Shown here one piece after another: positions 1 through 6,370 of a stretch of 8,427 bases of DNA. The stretch covers positions 1 to 8,427 of the forward strand of contig CAMLLU010000121.1 in the NCBI GenBank assembly GCA_946480925.1, given 5' to 3'. Source of the DNA: an uncultured Rivibacter sp. Lineage in GTDB: Bacteria > Pseudomonadota > Gammaproteobacteria > Burkholderiales > Burkholderiaceae. Position 1 is the stretch's first letter; every line of letters begins with the position of its first letter. The position numbers and the translations under genes are program-made. The notes under the pieces are model-generated. The model was given only the letters and a program-made list of their open reading frames with translations. It made no database searches and was not told the DNA's origin.

Positions 1-422
1 GCCTGGTTCTCGAAGATCGCCATCGCGGTGGCCATGCGCTTGAAGCCGAGCTTCAGGTAGAAGGGCTCGGTGCCTGGGTTGGCGTAGAGGATGATCTTCT
101 TGTGTCCGGCTGAAAGCTCCACCAGCCGCTGCACGATGGCGCGGCCCAGGCCCTTGCCTTGTTGCGACGGGTGCACGGCCACGTCGCAGATGTAGGAGCA
201 GTCCACGCCGTCGGCCAGTGCACGGCCGGCGCCCACCAACTGGCCTTGTGCGTCGCGCACGAAGCAGCGGAACATGCTGTGGCCGAAGGCCGTCTTCAGC
301 GCGGCGGGCTTCTTGTCGCCCAGCGGGGCCACGCGGTAGAGCGTTGAGAGCTCGTCCCAGTCCATCGTCTGCAGCGAATCGCTCCAGGTGAGCGCATCAG
401 CATCGGGGTGGGGCGTGCTCAT
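1..422 (-). CDS. GNAT-family N-acetyltransferase (partial, C-terminus beyond left edge)
   Basis: This looks like a single-domain Gcn5-related N-acetyltransferase, which would transfer acetyl from acetyl-CoA to an amine. The substrate cannot be read from the sequence. 140 codons are visible from the ATG at 422-420. The acetyl-CoA pyrophosphate-binding motif A appears around residues 100-107 as HPSQQGKGLGRAI (the Q/RxxGxG/A pattern), preceded by the beta-strand CSYICDVAV. Motif B follows as IILYANPGTEPFYLKLGFKR, with the typical 'FYxKLGF' end. GNATs of this kind are about 140-150 residues, so only a few codons should be missing. The gene starts 16 bp after the ccmI stop with only a weak GAGG upstream, so it is probably the last visible cistron of the ccm transcript. 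A role in cytochrome maturation is not implied. It could be a housekeeping acetyltransferase carried along in the operon. Confidence 0.9.
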   Translation of the reverse strand, partial: MSTPHPDADALTWSDSLQTMDWDELSTLYRVAPLGDKKPAALKTAFGHSMFRCFVRDAQGQLVGAGRALADGVDCSYICDVAVHPSQQGKGLGRAIVQRLVELSAGHKKIILYANPGTEPFYLKLGFKRMATAMAIFENQ

Positions 423-438
423 GGGTTGGTGGGCCTCG

Positions 439-1566
439 CTATTTGGCGATGACTTCGCCGATCTCGACCTTCAGGCCCGAAGCGCCCAGGTCCACCGGGC
501 CCACGGTGCCTTGCAGGTCGCCCGGCTGCGGCATGGCGTGGCCCGACTTCGAGATGCGCGCACCGACGATCACGCGCGGTGTGGACGAGAGCTTGGCGGC
601 AGGCGACATGGCCAGGCTGTCGTCGAGCGTGAACTGCAGCGGCAGGTCGCGCACCTGCTTGCGCAAGATGGCCAGCGGCATGCGCGGCGCACCTTCGCCG
701 GCGGCGCGGGCGAACACGAACACGGTGTCGTCGGGTGATGCCTTGGCGGCCAGTGGAGGTGCCAGGCTCACGGTGCCGGAGACACGGGCCGAGGCGGTGG
801 CGGCCTTCTTGCCTGCATCGGCCTGGGGCTTGGTGGTGCTGCTGTTGCTGCTGGCGCTGTTGTTGCTGCTCCCATCGCCCAGGTTGCCGAGCTGCCGTGC
901 CTGCGTCACGCCGTCGCGCAGCAGCGGTGCAAAGGGGTGGTCGGGCGGTGCGGCCTGCAGGGCCTTTTCCCAGGCGATGACGGCGGCGCCGTATTCCTTC
1001 TTGTTGAAGGCCACGGTGCCGGCCAGTGCCAGGGCCTTCAGGTGGTTGGGGTCGGCCTTCAGTGCGCGCATTACCAGGCCGGTGGGCTCGCCGTCGAGGC
1101 TGCCGTTCTTGGCGGCCAGCAGGTCGGCGTAGTCGGCCAGCAGGTCGGGGTTGTCGGGTTGTGCGGCGAGGGCCTTCTTGAAGGCGTCTTCGGCCTCGGC
1201 ATTACGACCCAGCGATATGTATGACCGTGCAAGCAGGCTCCAGCCGGCCACGTCGTCGGGCTTTTCCTGCAGGTGCTTGGCCAGCTTGGCGAGCATGGCG
1301 TCGATCTGCTCGGGCGTTGGGGCCTGTTGCGCCTGGCGAGCCGACTCGGGGTTGAGCACGAGGTGCTCGGGTGCGCCCAGCCATGCATAGCCACCTGCGG
1401 TCACGGCCAGCATCGACACGGCCAGCGAAGCGAACAGGGCCTTCGAGGGGCGCGCACTAGCCGGCGCATCGGCGGCCTCGGCACGGCGCCACCACCACAC
1501 GCGGCGCGTGAGCAGCGCCAGTGCCAGCACGCCCAGCAGCGTGGCCAGCAACACAAAGACAGTCAT
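439..1566 (-). CDS. ccmI: CcmI, apocytochrome c chaperone (TPR protein)
   Basis: CcmI is the membrane-anchored periplasmic chaperone that binds the C-terminus of apocytochrome c and hands it to the CcmF/CcmH heme ligation complex. The 375-residue product has a transmembrane helix at about 2-19 ending in RRVWWWRR, and a second at about 43-63. TPR-like helices lie at about 86-225 (AxxxxxKALAAQPDNPD, then KALQAAPPDHP). A Ser/Asn-rich linker spans 232-245, and a C-terminal beta-rich domain spans about 260-375, including VFVFARAAG and LPLQFTLDD. The start overlaps the ccmH stop (ATGA), which fixes it and suggests translational coupling. The loop between the two helices is only about 22 residues. 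It lacks the usual DxLNxxVYRDQLxEL-type segment, which makes the protein shorter than the usual 400 or so residues. Assignment rests on architecture and position after ccmH. Confidence 0.93.
   Translation of the reverse strand: MTVFVLLATLLGVLALALLTRRVWWWRRAEAADAPASARPSKALFASLAVSMLAVTAGGYAWLGAPEHLVLNPESARQAQQAPTPEQIDAMLAKLAKHLQEKPDDVAGWSLLARSYISLGRNAEAEDAFKKALAAQPDNPDLLADYADLLAAKNGSLDGEPTGLVMRALKADPNHLKALALAGTVAFNKKEYGAAVIAWEKALQAAPPDHPFAPLLRDGVTQARQLGNLGDGSSNNSASSNSSTTKPQADAGKKAATASARVSGTVSLAPPLAAKASPDDTVFVFARAAGEGAPRMPLAILRKQVRDLPLQFTLDDSLAMSPAAKLSSTPRVIVGARISKSGHAMPQPGDLQGTVGPVDLGASGLKVEIGEVIAK
832..873 (-). repeat. Trinucleotide-like tract encoding the Ser/Asn/Thr linker of CcmI
   Basis: Within ccmI, codons 232-245 are a run of Ser, Asn and Thr codons (AGC/AAC-like on the minus strand, GCTGTTGCTG-like on the plus strand). 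It codes for a flexible linker between the TPR region and the C-terminal domain. The near-repetitive DNA looks like a short coding microsatellite whose length could vary between strains. Confidence 0.6.
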
Positions 1567-2102
1567 GAACTCGAACCTGGTTGTTGGGCGGCGACAGCGG
1601 CGCCCTTGTCTGTGGCCTGGCCGGTGGCTTCGTCAGCTGCGGCCTCGTCTTCTTCGTCGGGCTCGAAGGCGTCGTCGGAAAGCCGGGCGCGGCGGCGCAG
1701 CACGATCACGAGCGTGAGCACGCCGCCCGCCAGCAGCAGTGCGGGGCCGGCCCACAGCAGCGCCGTCGTGCTCTTCACCGGCGGGCGGTAGAGCACGAAG
1801 TCGCCGTAGCGGTCGGTCATGTACTTGAGCACTTCCTCGTTGGTGGCGCCACGCTGCAGCATCGCGCGGATCTCGCGGCGCAGGTCGTTGGCGAGGTCGG
1901 CGGAGGAGGCGGCAATGGTCTCGTTCTGGCACACCAGGCAGCGCAGCTCGCTGGTGATGGCGACGAGGCGCGCCTCGAGCACCGGGTCTTCGGCGGCGGG
2001 GACGGCTTCCTTCGCCGTCGCGATGGCCATGCCGCACAGCAGCGCGAGGGCGCCGCACCATGCGAGCAGCCGCTTGAATGGATCGAGCCTGGATGAAAGC
2101 AT
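1563..2102 (-). CDS. ccmH: CcmH, thiol oxidoreductase of the heme ligation complex
   Basis: CcmH (the short type, also called CcmL or CycL) is a periplasm-facing membrane protein. Its Cys pair acts with CcmG to keep the apocytochrome CXXCH cysteines reduced for heme attachment. The 179-residue product starts with a signal peptide (basic R5/K10/R11, hydrophobic core about 12-28). The family signature LRCLVCQN is at 53-60 (Cys55 and Cys58), followed by the helical region ADLANDLRREIRAML and the conserved KYMTDRYGDFVLYRPP stretch. A C-terminal transmembrane helix lies at about 113-135, then RRR and an acidic, Ala-rich cytoplasmic tail of about 40 residues. A separate CcmI follows, so this is not the fused E. 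coli-type CcmH. No convincing Shine-Dalgarno precedes the ATG, which sits 310 bp from ccmG. The signal peptide supports this start. Confidence 0.96.
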   Translation of the reverse strand: MLSSRLDPFKRLLAWCGALALLCGMAIATAKEAVPAAEDPVLEARLVAITSELRCLVCQNETIAASSADLANDLRREIRAMLQRGATNEEVLKYMTDRYGDFVLYRPPVKSTTALLWAGPALLLAGGVLTLVIVLRRRARLSDDAFEPDEEDEAAADEATGQATDKGAAVAAQQPGSSS

Positions 2103-2146
2103 GTCAGTTGTCCATGGCGCAGTGGTGGCAACGGGACTCAGCAGCC

Positions 2147-2237
2147 TTCACCGCAGAGGCGCGGAGGGCGCAGAGGTTCGCGGAGAAATGCCGGTCTTCT
2201 CTGCGGTCCTCCGCGTCCGCTGCGTCTCGATGGTGAA
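2147..2237. repeat. 91-bp imperfect palindrome with GCAGAGGCG-type arms
   Basis: The two 41-base arms, 2147-2187 and 2197-2237, are inverted copies in perfect register: TTCACC at one end pairs with GGTGAA at the other, and GCGGAGAA with TTCTCTGC at the inner end. By hand alignment, 30 of 41 positions are complementary and 4 more are G·T pairs, around a 9-base loop. Each arm also shows a loose 9-base periodicity of CGCAGAGGC-like units. The pattern resembles the dispersed intergenic 'CGCAGAGG' repeats common in many environmental proteobacteria. That family link is from memory. Confidence 0.8.
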
Positions 2238-2268
2238 TGAATTGGGGTTTCACTTCAGTGCTCCATGA

Positions 2269-2303
2269 CGCAGAGCGTCTTCCGCGACGCATGAACCTCT
2301 GCG
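2269..2303. repeat. Small nested hairpin (CGCAGAG/CTCTGCG)
   Basis: CGCAGAG at 2269-2275 pairs perfectly with CTCTGCG at 2297-2303. CGTC at 2276-2279 can pair with GACG at 2286-2289 inside it. The outer arm uses the same CGCAGAG word as the neighbouring 91-bp palindrome, so it may be a decayed fragment of the same repeat family. Confidence 0.5.
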
Positions 2304-2323
2304 CCGCGTCCAGCGGTCGCAGC

Positions 2324-2383
2324 CCAGCGGACGCCGCGGATCCGGCTTCGCCGGTCCGCTGGCGTCGCCCCCTTGAGGGGGTG
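2324..2383. repeat. Compound hairpin repeat with C5-TTGA-G5 element
   Basis: A near-perfect 16-bp stem runs from 2330 to 2366: GACGCC+GCGGA+CCGGC, loop TTC, GCCGG+TCCGC+GGCGTC, with one unpaired T on each side. Immediately after it, CCCCC (2368-2372), TTGA and GGGGG (2377-2381) form a second stem. The combination resembles an interspersed intergenic repeat I associate with Comamonadaceae and related Burkholderiales. That recognition is from memory. It lies just downstream of the ccmG stop but lacks a T-run, so it would at most slow polymerase or protect the ccmG 3' end. Confidence 0.75.
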
Positions 2384-2412
2384 CGGCGAGGCCGCTACGG
2401 GGGTGGTTCATT

Positions 2413-2946
2413 TCAGCCCTCTAGCTCCTTGAGCAGCGGCACGATGCGCTCGCGCACCACCTCGGGTGTGAGCGGCCCGATGTGCTTGAAGCGGATGACG
2501 CCGGCCTTGTCGATGACGAAGGTCTCGGGCGCGCCGTACACGCCGAAGTCGATGCCGAGGCGGCCGTCGTGGTCGAACAGCGAGGCGTCGTAGGGATTGC
2601 CGTGGCGGCTGAGCCAGGCCTGGCCGTTGGCCCGCGTGTCCTTGTAGTTCAGGCCAATCAGCGGCACCTGCTTGCCGCGTGCGTATTGCATGAGCACCGG
2701 GTGTTCGATCTGGCAGGCCGCGCACCACGAGGCCCACACGTTGAGCACCCACGGCTTGCCCAGCATGTCGGCACGCGCGAGGCTGCGGTTTTCGTCGTGC
2801 AGCAGCATGAGCTTGAACTCGGGCGCCGGCTTGCCGATGAGCGGCGAGGGCACTTCGCGCGGGTCGAGCTTCAGGCCCACGGCCAGGAAGCCTGCCAGCG
2901 CAATGAACACGACGAGCGGGATGATGAACTTGAGCTTGCCTTTCAT
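2413..2946 (-). CDS. ccmG: CcmG/DsbE, thioredoxin-like reductant for apocytochrome c
   Basis: CcmG is an inner-membrane-tethered periplasmic thioredoxin-fold protein. It passes electrons from DsbD/CcdA to CcmH or apocytochrome c so that the heme-binding cysteines stay reduced. The 177-residue product has an N-terminal signal anchor at about 7-25 after MKGKLKF. The active site WASWCAACQ has Cys75 and Cys78 (WCAAC), followed by the acidic EHP. The GVYGAPET segment at 135-142 carries the cis-Pro and family-specific loop, and FVIDKAG follows. The start at 2946 overlaps the ccmF stop by one base (TGATG) with GGAG upstream. A longer in-frame reading into ccmF is possible but would destroy the signal anchor. 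Length and motifs are normal for the family. Confidence 0.97.
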   Translation of the reverse strand: MKGKLKFIIPLVVFIALAGFLAVGLKLDPREVPSPLIGKPAPEFKLMLLHDENRSLARADMLGKPWVLNVWASWCAACQIEHPVLMQYARGKQVPLIGLNYKDTRANGQAWLSRHGNPYDASLFDHDGRLGIDFGVYGAPETFVIDKAGVIRFKHIGPLTPEVVRERIVPLLKELEG

Positions 2947-4922
2947 CACGCACCCGCTCCGATGGTGGCGCCGTCCAGCGTGGCGGCCTGGCGCTCGCGT
3001 GCACGCAGGCGGCGGTCGCTCGCGGCCAGCGCGCCGCCCAGGGCCATGATCACGCAGCCGCCCCAGATCCAGCTCACGAAGGGCTTGTAGTACACGCGCA
3101 CGATCCACGCGTCGCCCTCGACCGCCTCGCCCAGCGACACGTAGAGGTCGCGCGCGACGCCGTTGTCGATGGCCGCTTCGGTCATGGGGTTCTGCTGCAC
3201 GCGGTAGATGCGTTTTTCAGGGTGCATCTGCGTCACGGGCTTGCCGTTCTTCGACACGTCGATGAGGCCTTGCGCCGCGGTGTAGTTGGGGCCTTCGACC
3301 TGGCGCACGCCGCCGAAGGTGAAGGTGTAGCTGGCCACCGTGGTGGTGTCTCCAGGGGCCATCTTCACGTCGCGCTCCACTTCGTAGGTCTTCACCATGC
3401 TCACGCCCAGCGCGAACACGGCCACGCCCAGGTGCGCGAGCCACATGCCGCACATGGCACGCGGCACGAGCGAAAGGCGTGAAAGGCTGAAGCCCGAGGG
3501 GCCGCGCAGGCGCTCCAGCAGGTCTACCGTGATGGACGCGACGACCCAGTAAGCCATCAGGAAGCCCAGCGTGGCCATGGCCGTGATGTGCCCGGCCAGC
3601 CAGCCCGTCAGCAGCGCAGCCACCACCGTGGCGGCCGCGGCCCAGCGCAGGCGCGTGGCGAGGTCGGCCATGGAGGCTTCCTTCCAGCGCGCGATCTGGC
3701 CTATGCCCAACAGGAAGACCACCGGCACCATGAGCGGCACGAACACGGTTTCGAAGTAGGGCGGGCCCACGGAGATCTTGCCCAGGCCCAGCGCGTCGAG
3801 CGCCAGCGGGTACAGCGTGCCCAGCAGCACCGAGGCCGTGGCCACCACGAAGAGCACGTTGTTGCCCAGCAGCATGGACTCACGCGACACCATGCCGAAG
3901 CGGGCGCCCAGCCCCACCTTCGGCGCGCGCCACGCATACAGCGTGAGCGAGCTGCCCACCACCAGTACCAGGAAGGCCAGGATGAACAGGCCGCGCCGCG
4001 GGTCGGTGGCAAAGGCGTGCACCGAAGAGAGCACGCCCGAGCGCACGAGGAAGGTGCCCAGCAGCGACAGCGAAAACGCCAGGATGGCCAGCAGCACCGT
4101 CCACGACTTGAAGGCGCCGCGCTTTTCAGTGACGGCCAGCGAATGGATCAGCGCCGTGCCGCACAGCCACGGCATGAAGGAGGCGTTTTCCACCGGGTCC
4201 CAGAACCACCAGCCGCCCCAGCCCAGTTCGTAATAGGCCCACCAGCTGCCCAGCGCGATGCCGATGGTGAGGAAGCACCATGCGGCCGTGGTCCACGGCC
4301 GGGCCCAGCGCGCCCAGGTGGCGTCGAGCTGGCCGCCCAGCAGCGCGGCAATGGCGAAGGCAAAGGCCACCGAGAAGCCCACGTAGCCCATGTAAAGCAT
4401 GGGCGGGTGGAACACCATGCCCGGGTCTTGCAGCAGCGGGTTCAGGTCGTTGCCGTCTGGCGGCACGGGGAACAGCCGCTCGAACGGGTTCGAGGTGATG
4501 AGCATGAAGAGCAGGAAGCCCACGCTCACCAGCCCCATCACGCCCAGCACGCGCGCCACCATGGCCTGGCTCAGGTGGCGGCTGAACTGCGCGGCGGCGA
4601 GCATCCAGGTGGACAGCATCAACACCCACAGCAGCAGCGAGCCCTCGTGGCCGCCCCACACGGCGGCGACGCGGTAGTGCAGCGGCAGCTCGCTGTTGGA
4701 GTTGGTGGCCACGTACTGCACCGAGAAGTCGTTGCGCACGAAGGCCGCGGTGAGCAAGGCGTAGGCCACCACCACCAGCACGAAGTGCGCTTGCGCGGCG
4801 GGGCGGGCCAGCGCCATCCAGTCGTGCCGGCCGCGTGCGGCGCCCATGACGGGCAGCGTGCCCAGCACCAGCGCCACAGCGAGCGCCAGCAGCAGTGCGA
4901 TCTGGCCGAGTTCGGGGATCAT
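2946..4922 (-). CDS. ccmF: CcmF, heme lyase (holocytochrome c synthetase subunit)
   Basis: CcmF is the large polytopic membrane protein that takes heme from holo-CcmE and ligates it to apocytochrome c with CcmH and CcmI. The product is 658 residues, as expected, with many hydrophobic helices throughout. The periplasmic WWD motif is visible at about 235-249 ([15 protein letters not shown]). Four histidines match the heme ligands known from E. coli CcmF with almost no offset: H172 ([10 protein letters not shown]) and H302 ([10 protein letters not shown]) as periplasmic ligands, and H260 (ALIHS) and H497 (WLAHLG) as membrane heme b ligands. [10 protein letters not shown] at about 90-99 is also conserved. 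A large periplasmic domain (about 515-610) precedes the last helix. The ATG at 4922 overlaps the ccmE stop (ATGA) and has GGAGG a few bases upstream. The frame stays open far upstream through ccmE and ccmD, but that is a shadow. Confidence 0.98.
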   Translation of the reverse strand: MIPELGQIALLLALAVALVLGTLPVMGAARGRHDWMALARPAAQAHFVLVVVAYALLTAAFVRNDFSVQYVATNSNSELPLHYRVAAVWGGHEGSLLLWVLMLSTWMLAAAQFSRHLSQAMVARVLGVMGLVSVGFLLFMLITSNPFERLFPVPPDGNDLNPLLQDPGMVFHPPMLYMGYVGFSVAFAFAIAALLGGQLDATWARWARPWTTAAWCFLTIGIALGSWWAYYELGWGGWWFWDPVENASFMPWLCGTALIHSLAVTEKRGAFKSWTVLLAILAFSLSLLGTFLVRSGVLSSVHAFATDPRRGLFILAFLVLVVGSSLTLYAWRAPKVGLGARFGMVSRESMLLGNNVLFVVATASVLLGTLYPLALDALGLGKISVGPPYFETVFVPLMVPVVFLLGIGQIARWKEASMADLATRLRWAAAATVVAALLTGWLAGHITAMATLGFLMAYWVVASITVDLLERLRGPSGFSLSRLSLVPRAMCGMWLAHLGVAVFALGVSMVKTYEVERDVKMAPGDTTTVASYTFTFGGVRQVEGPNYTAAQGLIDVSKNGKPVTQMHPEKRIYRVQQNPMTEAAIDNGVARDLYVSLGEAVEGDAWIVRVYYKPFVSWIWGGCVIMALGGALAASDRRLRARERQAATLDGATIGAGA

Positions 4923-5383
4923 GGCTTGCCCTCCATCACCACCGTGCCGGCGGCCTTCTTGTTGACGGCCTCGCCGTGCTTCAGCGCTTCGGCTGCCTCG
5001 GGCGGCATGTAGTTCTCGTCGTGCTTGGCCAGCACTTCGCGCGCGACGAACACGCCGTCGGGCCCGAGCTGGCCCTGGGCCACCACGCCTTTGCCTTCCT
5101 TGAAGAGGTCGGGGAGGATGCCGCTGTACTTCACCGGCACGGTGTGCGCCATGTCGGTGACCACGAAGCTCACGTCGACGCCGCTGCGCTTCACGCTGCC
5201 GGTTTCGACCATGCCGCCGATGCGGAAGGTGCGGTTGGTGGGCGCTTCTTTCGAAGCTATCTGCGAGGGCGAATAGAAGAACACGAGGTTGCTCTGGAAG
5301 GCATTGAGCACCAGCGCGGTGGCGGCGCCCACGGCCACCAGCACGCCGCCGATGATAGCCAGGCGTTTGCGGCGCGGCGTCAT
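4919..5383 (-). CDS. ccmE: CcmE, periplasmic heme chaperone
   Basis: CcmE binds heme covalently in the periplasm after loading by CcmC/CcmD, then delivers it to CcmF. The 154-residue protein has a cytoplasmic start MTPRRKR and one transmembrane anchor at about 8-26. An OB-fold beta domain follows, with the conserved [14 protein letters not shown] and [14 protein letters not shown] segments. The heme site is HDENY at 121-125: His121 is the covalent heme residue and Tyr125 the axial ligand, by analogy with E. coli H130/Y134. A flexible C-terminal tail follows. The ATG at 5383 overlaps the ccmD stop (ATGA) and has GAGGAG 7-8 bases upstream, which favours it over the longer open frame starting near 5497. 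Confidence 0.98.
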   Translation of the reverse strand: MTPRRKRLAIIGGVLVAVGAATALVLNAFQSNLVFFYSPSQIASKEAPTNRTFRIGGMVETGSVKRSGVDVSFVVTDMAHTVPVKYSGILPDLFKEGKGVVAQGQLGPDGVFVAREVLAKHDENYMPPEAAEALKHGEAVNKKAAGTVVMEGKP

Positions 5384-5553
5384 GAGCGGTTCTCCTCGAA
5401 TGCGTCGCGTGCGTCTTCGAGGGCCTTGCGGCGGCGCTTGGCGGCCAGCACCGGCTCCGCGAGCATGAGCACCAGCGCGACGGCATACGAGCCCCACACG
5501 TACAGGCCGTAGCCGCCCATGTGGAAGAACTCCGATGCACTACCCCAATTCAT
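5380..5553 (-). CDS. ccmD: CcmD, small membrane protein for holo-CcmE release
   Basis: CcmD is a small single-helix protein that associates with the CcmABC complex and is needed to release heme-loaded CcmE. The 57-residue frame reads [16 protein letters not shown], then a hydrophobic helix at about 17-37 ([20 protein letters not shown]), then a basic and charged cytoplasmic tail ([11 protein letters not shown]) ending in EENRS. The F-x-MGGYGxYVW pattern is typical of CcmD. It starts 6 bases after the ccmC stop with AGAGG/AGGA-like purine bases in front, and its stop overlaps the ccmE start by four bases. The size, membrane topology and position between ccmC and ccmE make the call firm despite the short length. 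Confidence 0.95.
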   Translation of the reverse strand: MNWGSASEFFHMGGYGLYVWGSYAVALVLMLAEPVLAAKRRRKALEDARDAFEENRS

Positions 5554-5559
5554 GATGTC

Positions 5560-6360
5560 CTACCTCTTGTCTGTGCGAGCCAGCAGCTCGCGCACCCATT
5601 CGCTGCCCGCTTCGCGTTCCAGCACCTCGGCCCGCGCGCGTGAAAACGCGATGGCGAAGGTGTAGGCCCAGAACGAGAAGGTCATCAGCAGCATGGCGGT
5701 CAGCATGGTGCTGGCCATCTTGGGCGCGGCCGTCATGCTGATGGTGGCGCCCTGGTGGAGTGTGTTCCACCAGCGCACCGAGAAATAGATGATGGGGATG
5801 TTGACCACGCCCACGAGCGCGAGCAGGGCACCGGCCTTGTCGCCCCGGCGCAGGTCGTCGATGGAGGCGACCAGTGCGATGAAGCCGAGGTAGAGGAACA
5901 GCAGGATCAGCTCCGAGGTGAGCCGTGCGTCCCACACCCACCAGGTGCCCCAGGTAGGTTTGCCCCACAGCGCGCCGGTCCACAGCGCCACGAAGGTGAA
6001 CATGGCGCCGGTGGGCGCGAGCGCACGCGCGAACATCGAGGCCATGCGGGCATTGAGCAGCCAGCCGATGGCGGCCCAGAAGGCCATGGCGAGGTAGACC
6101 ACCATCGACATCCAGGCCGCCGGCACGTGGATGAAGATGATGCGGTACGAGTCGCCCTGGGTCGCGTCGGTGGGCGCCACGAAGAAGCCGATGTACAGGC
6201 CGGCCACGGCCAGCACCAGCGCTACAACCCAGCACCAGGGTTCCAGCGCGCGGGCCAGGCTATAGAAGCGCGACGGCGCGGCGAAGGTGGTCCAGCGCAG
6301 GCGAGGCGGCGTGCCTGCGCGTGCCGTGCCGGCCATCACCGGGCCTGGTTCAGGAGTCAT
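5560..6360 (-). CDS. ccmC: CcmC, heme handling protein for CcmE loading
   Basis: CcmC presents heme at the periplasmic face and catalyses its covalent attachment to CcmE. From the ATG at 6360 the product is 266 residues with six hydrophobic helices (roughly 43-60, 77-99, 108-128, 149-167, 176-193, 217-238). The WWD motif WGTWWVWD is at about 137-144 followed by ARLTSE. The two heme-coordinating histidines are H78 (FIHVPAAW) and H202 (WWNTLHQG), matching E. coli H60 and H184. An in-frame GTG lies directly before this ATG (6363), so a start one codon longer is equally possible. The N-terminus is about 20 residues longer than in E. coli, and a later ATG (residue 9) is another option. The start is 10 bases after the ccmB stop, with GGAG overlapping the end of ccmB. 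Confidence 0.97.
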   Translation of the reverse strand: MTPEPGPVMAGTARAGTPPRLRWTTFAAPSRFYSLARALEPWCWVVALVLAVAGLYIGFFVAPTDATQGDSYRIIFIHVPAAWMSMVVYLAMAFWAAIGWLLNARMASMFARALAPTGAMFTFVALWTGALWGKPTWGTWWVWDARLTSELILLFLYLGFIALVASIDDLRRGDKAGALLALVGVVNIPIIYFSVRWWNTLHQGATISMTAAPKMASTMLTAMLLMTFSFWAYTFAIAFSRARAEVLEREAGSEWVRELLARTDKR

Positions 6361-6370
6361 CACGTCTGTC

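Larger units (their letters stand above)
2103..2412. other. 310-bp ccmG-ccmH intergenic gap filled with repeat elements
   Basis: This is the only sizeable gap in an otherwise overlapping operon. It holds a 91-bp imperfect palindrome (2147-2237), a small hairpin (2269-2303) and a compound G/C-rich hairpin element (2324-2383). I see no protein gene that looks real. A 62-codon minus-strand frame (2292-2104) crosses the repeats and is probably fortuitous. None of the hairpins is followed by a T-run on either strand, so they do not look like intrinsic terminators. No clear promoter for ccmH is visible. Confidence 0.85.

Noticed and set aside
2147..2383. Intrinsic terminator after ccmG or before ccmH
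   Set aside because: The hairpins are strong, but none is followed by a run of T on either strand.
2147..2400. CRISPR array or insertion sequence in the ccmG-ccmH gap
   Set aside because: There are no regularly spaced identical direct repeats with unique spacers, and no transposase or terminal inverted repeats around a coding region.
3588..5012. Long plus-strand open frame (474 codons) opposite ccmF and the end of ccmE
   Set aside because: It is antisense to a well-supported CcmF with all heme ligands. The protein is a low-complexity His/Gln/Arg-rich product typical of antisense frames in GC-rich genes, with no ribosome binding site or domain.
2946..5540. 864-codon reading of ccmF extended through ccmE and ccmD
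   Set aside because: The extra 206 residues are an out-of-frame reading of ccmE and ccmD. The ATG at 4922 has a GGAGG and overlaps the ccmE stop.
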